64,000 bases of DNA, taken from Pocillopora verrucosa (Eukaryota; Cnidaria; Anthozoa; Scleractinia; Pocilloporidae). The position numbers were made by a program, and so were the translations under genes. Shown here one piece after another: positions 22,151 to 32,508 of this stretch. Location: assembly GCF_036669915.1 (NCBI RefSeq), contig NC_089319.1, positions 18,783,885 to 18,847,884 on the forward strand, given 5' to 3'. Under the pieces are notes generated by a model, which was not told the origin of the DNA, made no database searches, and saw only the letters and a list, made by a program, of their open reading frames with translations. Position 1 is the first letter of the stretch. Each line of letters opens with the position of its first letter.

Positions 22151-25100
22151 TCACTTGAGCGTAATAGTGCAGGCCTCACTGCACTCACCCTGTCGTCCAT
22201 TAACATCAGTAGCACGTACCAAGAAGTGGTACTTATTGCCAGGTGAAAACTGAGTCAGAGTGCAAGCCATAGGAAGCGGCAACGCCTTGACGACTCCAAT
22301 CTTCTTCCACTGGTGAGGGTTCTCCGTTGTTCCGCCGTCCTGAAGGGCAAACAGTTGATAGTTCATTATAGGCGCGTGTCTCTCCTCAAGAGCCATGTAC
22401 CACGACAAAACGATACCGCTTGGAGCCACCGCTATGGAGACATTAGGTTTCGGAGGGGGGTCTTTAGCTTCTGTTGCTGGAGATACAGGGGGATGTTGCC
22501 CTGAACCCGGCGGTAGACCCTGTTGGGCAGGCTGTTGGGGTCCTATAGGTACTTGTGCATAGCTTTGCTGGGGAACTGAAGGTTGAGGTGGAGCAACTTG
22601 TCTTGGAGGTCCAACCACTTGTTGATAATGCCCCATACCGGGCTGTTGAGAGTGAGGTGAAGCTTGCTGGTTTACCGCATGGGGAGGAGACTGCATTTGC
22701 ACCGGTGTATTCTGTCTTACCAAGACTGGAGGGAGGTTTCGTTGAGGGTGTTGTTGTTCTTGACGATGAGGTTGTTGCATCATATGTTGAGGCTGCGACG
22801 CTTGAATAGGGGACTGTGGATAAGCGGGTCTAGGTACTTGTGAGACTTGAGGGGGGGCACCCTGAGGAGGCTGGGGTGCTTGAGCTCTTATCTGTGGAGC
22901 CACAGGAAATCTTGGGCTATGCTGCCCGTTATGATAAGCATTTTGTGTGTTGTAACCATACGAAGGCAACTCATGTGGACCCCGGACAGATGTGGAACTA
23001 GATGGAGTTTGTGGATGAACCGTCACCGTAGGCAACGGGCGGGAAGGAGTTGGAGCAACACTACGTGGTCCAGGAAGGCTAGTGATGGGTCGCTGTATCC
23101 TCATCATCGGCCTTGGTGGCTGAACACTTGGCGGAGGAGGGGCTCTTACGCCATTAAACCCTGACTGACCCGAAGAGAAGTGGCGCACAGGTGGAGCAGG
23201 ACCCCTTGGCACTGCCGCCTGAGTGGGTGTGGGTCGGAGCGCTGGCCCAGGGACGTAATTGGCTCCCGACGCGATAGGTGCTTGTGGACGAGGCGAGACG
23301 TTTGACGCAACAGGGATACGAGGACGCACAGGCTCCGACTGCCTCTGAGTCGCAGGGCGATAGTTAACGGGAGCTGATTGCGGTACTGTGTGACCAGGCA
23401 AAGGTGCTACGGTGGAGGTGAGCCGTGGTGTTGGTGTAGTCATAACATTGATACTAGCATTTGAGGGCCTGGAAGCTGTTAAACTCGCTGGGGGAGATGG
23501 TGCGTTCACAGTCTTCGTGCGCAGAGCGTTCATCTACAAAACGATAACCAATTGACAGTCACTGGTAAAGGACAAGACATGTAATACTTTACGTTTGTTG
23601 ATTCCAACGATTAAATAAAGGATGAGTCCACTGAACGTCAAGGGTGTTCTGCCTAGTATGTCACTGTGGACTACTTGTTTTATACTTTTGCTGAAACAAA
23701 ATATCAAAATAAACAAACCCAAAAAAATTTTTGTTTCTGAACAACGTTTTCAAAACCGCCCATTTCTTCCTAAAAAATGGATTGGCTAGGTCTAGTTATT
23801 CACCGCTTTGCTGCTAGTCTCCTTCGCAGTCGTTGTTTGGTCTTGTCACGCAATGCGCTCTCTCCGTGTTGCGTGACGAGAATAAACAACGGCCGAGAAG
23901 GAGACTACCTTGTTACTGGCCTAAGGAAATTTACTTACCCAGTTAAGATCTTGGGTTTGAACAGCTTTAGTTTCTCGTTTCTTTGCTTTTAAGCTCTCAG
24001 CTTTTAAAATCGTTTTTACAGAATCTTCTACTCTCTTTGCGTACTCTTTCAATGCTTTGTTCTCCTTCTCAAGTGCAGCTAGCCTAACGGAGAGCTTGTC
24101 GTTCGGGCTGTCATCATCCATTGACTGCTGGATTTGACTCATCCTCTCTTGGATCATTTTCTTGACCATCTAAGATACGTGAAGATTAGTTCAAGATAGA
24201 AGCTGCATGTGAATGTAATTAAGACTTCAACGAACCCAGTTTTAAAATTCAGGCAGTTGGTGAAAACTTTTCAATTGTCCATGTTCTCGCTGGCGCGGCC
24301 GTATCTTATTTACTTCCAACCCAATGTTCGGAATTCGATAAACCTACCCTTGGAGTTATATTAATCCCTCTAATTTTCCCGATCAACATACAACTTCTGG
24401 CTACAATCATCCGGCAGTTGATGACATAAGGCCTTCATATCAGGGTGGGTTATTGTTAGCGTTATTTTCATGTAACTCAGATTTTTTTTAACCACTTTGG
24501 AAGAGAGTGAATAGTTGCTGGAAGGGACAATTAAGCTTCAGATCTTTGGGAATAATTGGTTCAAATTCAACAGGTTTAAAAGGCGTTTCCTGACAACATT
24601 TCGAATCATCTTCAGCTGTAAAAAAAAAAACATTTTGTAACAGAAGAGAAGTCTCTCAGATAATTCACCAAGGGTGGCAAAACAGAAATTGATGAGAAGA
24701 TAGAAAACTGTTTGAATCAAAACAAAATAATTGGAGCGAAAATTAGTGAAAAGTATGGCGACTAGTATGTGTTTTAACTCAACTTTCCGTGTACGTAAAG
24801 CATGATCTTATTCTGGAGGGTAGCAGTCTGACAAATTAGAAGCACTAAAAAACGAAAAAAAAAAAAAAAAAACAGCGAAAAGCTTACTTGTCTGAATTCG
24901 TCTGAATTAAAATTGAAGTCCTTTGTAGTTTCCTCTGCGTTAGCACTGGGAGCCAGGTCTGAAAAAGACGGTGAATTTCGATCCTTCACAGTAGTTTTAT
25001 CATTATCCGCTGGCCCTTTGTTCCCTTCTAACAAATTGATTTCCCCATTCACATGGACAGGCTTAGCGCCAGGGTTTAAGGGGCACGTTTGATCGCCTTC

Positions 25101-27426
25101 TTCCAAAACTTCCACCAAGGAATCCTGATTTAAAGTCCTAGCATCCGTGGTGACTCCATTAGAAAGCTTTTTACTTGAAGATTCGTCTAATTTCGCCACA
25201 AGTCTGACACACGCCTTTTGGCGATCAGAGGAGGTTAGTTCTGAAGTGTTTTCAAGTATCGGAAGATTCGTATCTCCCAGTTTACTCGACCGCGGAGGCG
25301 TAGACAACATTTTGAAATCTAATGGTTTAGGCGAATGAGCCGGTGATGAGCCAGCGGACGATATAATGAGATCAGGGCTTGGGCTGTTTGCATCGTTCGA
25401 CGAGTGTATCTCCGGGTTCGGTTCCTTTGCAGGTCCTTTACATCGAAGTATCTTGCTGCCGTTAGGTTTAGGTTGAGGGAGAAAATTCTTTTGACAGTCA
25501 ATTGTAATCTGGCGGAGTCGGTCAAATCTGGACGGATTAAATTGCAGATGGGAAAGTGGTCGAGTGGAAGCTGCATCGCTTGTTCCAATAGAATCTCCAT
25601 TGGTCATCACATGGTTTGGCGCTGGAGAAAAAGGAAATTGAAATTTGGTTCAGGTTTAAGCTTTCAGCATGTCTACGAGTAATCATCAGCTTTAAAACAA
25701 GGCCACTGGCCGTTGTGAAATAAAGGAATAAACGCTTGAACTAACGAGAACTAATGTTCAATCTATTGGACGAGTCAAAGAGTGCCAAACGCAGCAGTGA
25801 AATGCGTCTTTCTTTAGTTATTCTTGGCTTAGCATAAACTGTTTCTAGACGAGCAGTGATTAAAAACTGCCTGGAAGATTTGGCAGTAATGCCAAACGGC
25901 TTTGTTGCAGCTCATATTTATCATTGCTGGATCAAAGTTCTCGTTGCTGTAGCTCGATAAAAGGACTCTAGATTTTGACTCTTGGCTAACAAAAAAGTGA
26001 ACTTTGATTAAGAAGAGGAACACAACCTCTACCGACAAAACTTCGAGCAACCTCGTTTTCCTTCATACTCTGAATGAGACAACCGCTCTAGAAACCAAGA
26101 CACATCGCTTGCCCTTGATTTGCGAGCTTAAACCTCGAGTTAAGTCACTCAAAAATCACTACTGTGCACTCCTTTTGAGGCGTGGCGCAGTTAAATGACA
26201 AACCACATTTGATGCGTTTCAAAACGAGTGCAGTCTGAGAGCAGATGGGGGAGAAGGGCTACTATAAAAAATTCATCCGGGAATAAAGCCTGTAGAAAAA
26301 AACAATACAGGGACCAGAGAAGTGTTCTACTGGTTTCTTTCTTGCGTAAGTGTTGAGGTGTTGACGTTAAAAAGTAGGACATCTTTGACTTTTGCGGGGT
26401 TGAGAAAGGACGTTTTTAAGAGATGGTCAGCGACCAGAAGAGTGCAAACTGCTTCTGGCGTGTTTTGTAATCAACAGGTCAGTTGGATAGCCCTTGTTCT
26501 AGCATCGTTATGGTCTAAATGCTTGACTGAACAATATATACTGGATGCAATCTCGAGACAACGTGGCAAACCAAACAACAGGGCCCAGTTGTTTTAAGGA
26601 CGGATAACGCTGTCCACTAGATGAATCACTATCCAGCGGATAAGTGTTAACATAACGTACTGTGCCACTCAACGGATAGAGATTTTTATCCAATGGATAG
26701 CGTTATCCACCCTACGAACAATCGGAGCCAGGTGAGCACAAACAGAAGGAAGAAAGAGAGAAGATGGAAGGGAAAAAAGTATACTTAAAAACCAATATGG
26801 CCATTTTTTACTGCTCTTCACTTGGAAAAAAAAACGTCCCTGCCGAGCACTACTGAGTCGATAAAGCCAACCCTTTTTACTCTAAGGAGTGACCTAAAAA
26901 ATAATCTCTCCATACAAAATAAGTACCGTACTTATGTGACATTTTCAAACTGAAAGAGGGTGAGAATATAGAAAAACATCAATATGGGAATTTTGTAAGA
27001 TTGAATACCAAATTCTCAGAAGAATGCATGGGAGACAGTAAAAAAAGTTGATATTCAAATGTTGGGAATGAGAGGGATAAAAAGATAGGTGTAAATAATG
27101 AATCTCGCCGCTGCAAAAAAATGTAGTCGTCTAATGTGCTCTAAAAAATACGCGGAGTAGACTAGATCTAAGAATCAGCGACACAGTTACAGCTGGTCGA
27201 AGTCCAACCCTTAGCCGCACGTGACGTTCAATAAGAACTCAAAACGTTTTCGACTTACTTGAGGCAGCACCTCCACCATCAACTTTCCTAAAAATTAAAA
27301 ATAATCGCAACCAATTAAATATTTAATACAAAAAAGATACATAAACGATTGAATGACACGCGGACAGAGTTATGCTGTGTTACTGATTCCTTACCGCTTC
27401 TTCTTTGCTATCTCTAGCTCCTCCAT
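22151..27426 (-). CDS. ATF7IP: ATF7IP-like (MCAF1) chromatin-silencing cofactor
   Basis: Five exons: 27426-27395, 27287-27259, 25621-24888, 24169-23939, 23533-22151. Phases agree and the total is 803 codons. ATF7IP bridges SETDB1 and MBD1 for H3K9 methylation in the nucleus. The C-terminal 110 residues are a fibronectin III domain (PPPKPNVSIAVAPSGIVLSW, then [16 protein letters not shown]). Before it lies a Pro/Gln-rich stretch of about 350 residues. Exon 4 is a coiled coil (MIQERMSQIQQ, LAALEKENKALKEYAKRVE). Exon 3 is acidic, Ser-rich and disordered. Residues 8-14 read KKKRKVD, a classical nuclear signal split over the first intron. The start ATG has an in-frame TAG 12 bases upstream. A possible extra exon near 24617-24500 (EDDSKCCQETPF) has a good acceptor but the wrong phase, so I leave it out. 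The gene is shorter than human ATF7IP, near ATF7IP2 in size. The family call rests on the C-terminal domain order. Confidence 0.78.
23815..23907. mobile_element. Small palindromic element (CTCCTTCGCAG family)
   Basis: Left end TAGTCTCCTTCGCAGTCGTT is the near inverse of the right end AACGGCCGAGAAGGAGACTA; about 93 bp, in an ATF7IP intron. Relatives at 31904-31974 and 52351-52417. Confidence 0.65.
26578..26726. mobile_element. Inverted-repeat element (GGATAACGCT family)
   Basis: GGGCCCAGTTGTTTTAAGGA and GGATAACGCTGTCCA on the left face GGATAGCGTTATCCACC on the right. Related to 37721-37874, which ends in ACTGGGCCC. Confidence 0.55.
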
Positions 27427-30400
27427 AACTCCATAAGTCTATCTGACAAGTTCCCTCCAATTTAAGGGTTCTACTGGCGAGAAAAGAGAGATAAAGAAAA
27501 GTTACTTTAAAATAAATGTGCAGCTAAGTTTGTTTTCAGAATATTTACGCACTCAACTATCTTAAGTGAGTACTGGTAGCAACCTGATTTCGAGTGCAAT
27601 TTGGAGGTTATAAACAAGAGTGAATTTTTTCAAAGACAGTAAAATTGCTCCAGCCCGTAGTCTTTGAAAAACTTACACCAAATTGCTCGAGAAATCATGC
27701 TGTTACTTGTCAATGAATTACATGAAAAACGCACCCCATAAAGTCAAGACGCGCGCTATTTGAAATTTGCACTCGTGTTACAACTTTGCACTCGTGTTAC
27801 ATAAAAAATGCACTCGTTTTCAGCCAATCAGACGGGCGTCTTTTTTTTTTTTTTTAATATTATTAAAAAGTAAAGCGACCGCCTGTCTTCGAAAAAAGTG
27901 CAATCAACAAAAGCAAGTGCTAAAAAGAAAAAAAAATTATTCACGCCAATTTTAAGTGATGAGAAAGTAGACACGGCTGATCATGAACGGGTTCAACACC
28001 AAACCTTCTGTGTGTTACACACTAGAAAGGTATGGTGCCTATTTAAGAATTGTAGTCAAAATGGATAATGCCATTTGTAACGCATGCTTGAGTTATTGAC
28101 TAACAAAGAGATTAAAAATTTATTCATATGTAAATTAAAAAATGAAGCACACAACGGGGCACTTGAGCGGCCTTCAAAATCTACGTCACGTGAAAAAAAA
28201 TAAAATACAACAGCTCAGTTTCATTAGCAAAGGCACTAGATTTATCCATGAGAAATAATATTCTTGTATAATGCAAACAAATACCAACACAATACACACA
28301 ATTACCGGTGAAGTCTCAACATCAGATGGTGTACACTTAGCGTGGTTAATTAAAAAAACAACAACTGCCGTCACAGTTGAATAAGAAACTTGCTCTTACT
28401 ACGGTCATCGACATTCCCTCTTTAACACACATAAAAACGAAGTCTAAGGATGCCGAAATCACGAGTGAATCAAAGCAGATTCACGCAATCTCGATAAGAA
28501 TTCATATACATTCACTTTGAGAACGTCTTACTCAGTGTTAATGAACACATAAATACGCCGCCTTCACGGCTAGCTATTGGTTTGTTCAGTGAGCCGGAAA
28601 AACCAATGATTCAGTAACACACTGAGTGAGATTCCCTTGGGATCATTTGCATTACGCAAGGGTGACCTGCGCATCAACTACAGCGGGCAGCGAAGTGTGT
28701 GATGCGATAACACTTTCGATCGAAATGAACCCCTTTCACGACCTTTTCTCGACTACAACTAATCCACTAGTATATTTTCAATTAAGGAAGGCATCTTTCA
28801 TTCATTATGAATTCGATAATACGCGAAAAAAGATAAAATAACAGGTTTTTGTCGAACTCAGTCACCGCTTCATGCGGACTCAAAGGTTATTGTCATTATG
28901 CAAATGAATGCTAGACAGCCTTCCCCGTTCTTCGTGTTGACTGTATTGCTCGGATTTGTCATAGCAAACACACATATTTATGATACCTTAGCAGCAAAGT
29001 CAGATTGCTAAACCAAGCATATGACACATTCAAAACATTGCCAAGTCAATGTCAACGTTCGCTTAAAAAGCGTTGTAACTTACCACCAATTGAAGATTTA
29101 AAAAAAACCTTGTCTGAAGTAAACATTACGGTGACCACGAGGTTAATGAAAGTGAAAAATACCCCCTGCATTTTTATGATTCACTCACCTACTTGCTCGA
29201 ACAAGAATGATTCACCTAGTGCGATTTGAACTGTTGGTACATACGTCCGTTCGATTCGTTCATCAACCGCCGATCTTTGAATCAACCGGTAAGTTAATGG
29301 CCCCGAAACTCAAGTCGTTCAGTAGTAGATCCAAGTGTAACTACAGGGTATGAATCTCCCGATATATTGTTTTCTTCGTGTGCCGGGAGGTTTCGCCAAA
29401 ACAAAGAGTTAAAATGTATTCATAAATTTATCCTGTAGTGTTTGAATCCCGTTTACGACTTGACATCATGCAGTTGTCATGCGTGAATTGATGCTAAAAA
29501 TAGATTGGGTGGATACAAGTCACGTGTAAAACTCTCCAAGCCAATCATTTGCCAGCTCGTTCACAGCAAAAGAATAGAGGTTTTCGAGCTAGTTGATCTC
29601 ACATGAAACCAAAATTGACTCTCAAAAGGTCATCTTTCATAATCCTTCCACTAGATATAATATTACCATTACTACTAGAAACCGAAAACTGTATATAACC
29701 AAATTACATCAGATTCATATCGTAATTGTCAAACAGGTAGTTGAGGAAAATTGGAGCCACTTACCCACCACAAAAATACTAAAATCGCAAAGTTTCAATG
29801 GCATCTGTGAGTTTCACGCAGTATTCCCGACCCTCTAACTGTCTGAACAAATATTTCCTTTAAAGTAACCGTCGGGAGACACGGATAAACTTCTTATCAA
29901 AATACAAAATTTGTGGAATTCTGAGCTAAAGACGGCTGATTTTCGAAAATCAAGGTTTTTCCTCAGAAATCGTGAGTAGTCAGTGCAATATCTGACACAG
30001 CTAATTGACAGTTGATAAAACTAACTTAATGTTTCTAATCTAAGAAGTAAACCACAATTACTGCGAGGCAGTTCGGAGTCAAAAACGTTTTAGAGGAGTC
30101 TGGGTGAATTTTGAAAAATGCAAGAAGGCTCGGAAAGCCGGATCATCGCGTCTATTTCGATTCCTCCTTTTCATCTTCAAACGTCTAGGCCGGGTTTCCA
30201 GATGACGTGGCGTCTGTTCAAGATACGTCTGTCGTCTGTCTACTATCATAACAGACGGAATTATTTGAATAACCAAACACGTCTATTGATGTAACTCAAC
30301 AAGTTATGGTCACGAACGTTAGATTACAGTCTTGTTTGCTTGTTAAATTGGCTTTGCCATTGACTTATATCAGTAGCCTCAAGAAAGGGAAAGATACAAT

Positions 30401-30879
30401 TGTTTTTCAAATTCATATCACGTGCATTCATGTTAGACCTTAGGCAGGAATACCCCACTTGATGTGTAGACAAAACAAAAAGAGGCAATGTGACATGTGA
30501 CACACATCTGTTGAATGAGAGTGACACACAAATATGCGTATATTTCGCAATGGGACATAAAAACAAATTGTCTTAAGCTTTGCTACCTACCATCATGTCA
30601 CTCGATCGGCCCCTCCACAGCAAAGAGTTAAAGAACAAAGGTGATTACAAAGACCAAACACGGTTTAGCTTTGATGTCAATACTCTGTTTCTATGTGGCT
30701 TCATAATAATTTGAGGAATATGACCTCCAACCTTCCGTAGTTTTTTAGGTCTTCAGGAGACGAGGTCTCCTGGCCTCAAGCTCCTGGTCTATGAAGGTAA
30801 ATCGTTGTTTTGTTTTTTCCTTAAATAAATTAATCTCAGAGAATTAATTTTATATTTCTGTAAATTTAGCCTGGTCCCG

Positions 30880-31010
30880 ACCGATGTTTCGGGCGTTATC
30901 CCTACGTCACACGTTTTGACGAAAGGCTGACGCTCCAAACGTCATCTTTCAAAATCTTTACGGTGGCCAATTTAAGATATCAATTCAGTTGATAATACTT
31001 AATTACCCAC
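30880..31010 (+). mobile_element. Degenerate Penelope-like retroelement tail
   Basis: TTGACGAAAGGCTGACGCTC then CAAACGTCAT (30917-30946) is a worn version of the hammerhead-like core at 12203. Then comes TCTTTACGGTGGCCAATTTA and a short CAGTTGAT tract. Confidence 0.45.
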
Positions 31011-31903
31011 TAGAGACGAGATAACCTTCCGCCTACGAAATAAAAATTTGCAGTTTCTCGTTGGGATAGTTTGTCTCGTTTTAAAATGATACTGAAATAG
31101 AATTTACACACTTTGATCGATTTTAAATTACGTACTTGACAAAATCGCGCGGGTGAACAAAAGTCCGACAACGACAGAGTTGGGAAAATAATCCATCTAA
31201 CTATAGTGAACTTTGCTTTCAAGTTCTTGTCAATAGAATTCAGTTTGGAAAAATCGGTTCAAAATTTGAAGGGATTGCCGATGTGAACAAAACCACATAA
31301 ATTGGAGAAAACATTAGCTCTATAATGAAACAATGAGCTTAAAGTAAATACGAGGAAGGAAAAACGATGATAACCAAGTCATGATTGATTTTGGTCCTGA
31401 TATTGGTTCAGGGCGAGGGTGATGTCATGGATTAGGAGGCTGTGCACGAAGAACGATATTAATCAGAAATTTTGGGCTCATTTGTTAAGTGTGATGGTTT
31501 GTGGCCTTCGCGTCAGGGCCTCGTCAATGAAGGTCGAGATTTATCGGGATATGATAGGTTCGCTTTTAAATTTCTAAATTAAAGCGTGTTTTTCTTTTTC
31601 GCGTTCCTTCACTCACAACGCACACGCCACACAGCTTCCATTCCACCACGTACCATGAACACAACGTCCAAAGTCCAATCAGAACTTACCCAATCATTGT
31701 ACTACATATACATTCGGCAATTTTTCACGTGCTTGAATTGTATTCCACCTATCAAATTCCATTTTGCCATATAAGACTTCGCTCTCTCACGTGTCATTTC
31801 CCTGCAAACAACCTGCACTTTACCATGTATTCTATTCTTTGTGGTAACAAACTGTAGACAAAGAATTTAGATTTCCTCTCTGTTAGAGGAACGGTAGTAA
31901 GCT

Positions 31904-31974
31904 TAGTCTTTCTTCCAACCGTTATTTGGCCTCGTCACGCAACGCACTCTCTCTCAAACGGCTGCGAAGGAGAC
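31904..31974. mobile_element. Small palindromic element (CTCCTTCGCAG family)
   Basis: Ends in GGCTGCGAAGGAGACAAC; contains CCTCGTCACGCAACGC as at 23815-23907. Confidence 0.5.
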
Positions 31975-32508
31975 AACAGTAAGCGTGGCACCGATGCATT
32001 TCATTTTTAATTAGAAGTATTTAGATAATAGAGACAACAGACCACAAAATATATGTGTGAGTTCAGATAAGTTAGGTTTTTTTCTGTCTTTCTGCGATAT
32101 TTTCGTTCTTTTAAAAGTTATGTTCTTTTTGGGTGTAACGATGAAAAAAAAAGAACTCTCGCATGCTACGCATGCCTATGTTTTTCAGTTCCTCTGTAGT
32201 TAAGTCTTGTGATCCTCATACCTCAGGTCTTAGCAATAGATAACACAAAAATATTTAAAAATAAAAATTGTTACAGCTCTAAAGGCCAGACACCACGAAT
32301 AGGATCCACTAACGGAAAAACAAACAGGAAACGAATAAGACTCCAAGTAAGAGATAAAAAACTACAAAACACGACCCGACAAACGCAAGAATTAAGCACA
32401 GTTGTATTACTCTCTTTGAGACCTGCTGCGACATGGAAAAGAGATTGAATTGGCAGATGAGCTGTTCTTCAACTTTGTCGTTAATGTGATACTTCATTTC
32501 TGCGTTCA

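Larger units (their letters stand above)
27427..32508. other. Gene-free 5-kb stretch between ATF7IP and the RRM gene
   Basis: I find no exon with both splice signals and a recognisable product. Contents: AT-rich unique DNA, a repeated TTTGCACTCGTGTTACA motif near 27770-27800, a poly-T tract near 27840, a degenerate retroelement tail (30890-31010) and a small palindromic element (31904-31974). The ATF7IP promoter must lie at its left edge. Confidence 0.5.

Noticed and set aside
22555-22809. Plus-strand open frames across the ATF7IP last exon (22313-23164)
   Set aside because: Shadows of a long Pro/Gln-rich minus-strand exon whose domain content and splice sites are clear.
23815-23907. Palindrome considered as a structured RNA or terminator
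   Set aside because: The same palindrome recurs at 31904 and 52351 in unrelated places, so it is a dispersed element.
24500-24617. Possible extra ATF7IP exon reading EDDSKCCQETPF with a strong poly-T acceptor
   Set aside because: Its frame does not fit the phase-0 ends of the exons on either side and its donor is weak; it may be an unused or alternative exon.
30079-30276. Arg-rich minus-strand frame (RRLKMKRRNRNRR) considered as the C-terminus of the RRM gene
   Set aside because: The RRM gene ends cleanly at 32509 with its last beta strand and a stop, in phase.
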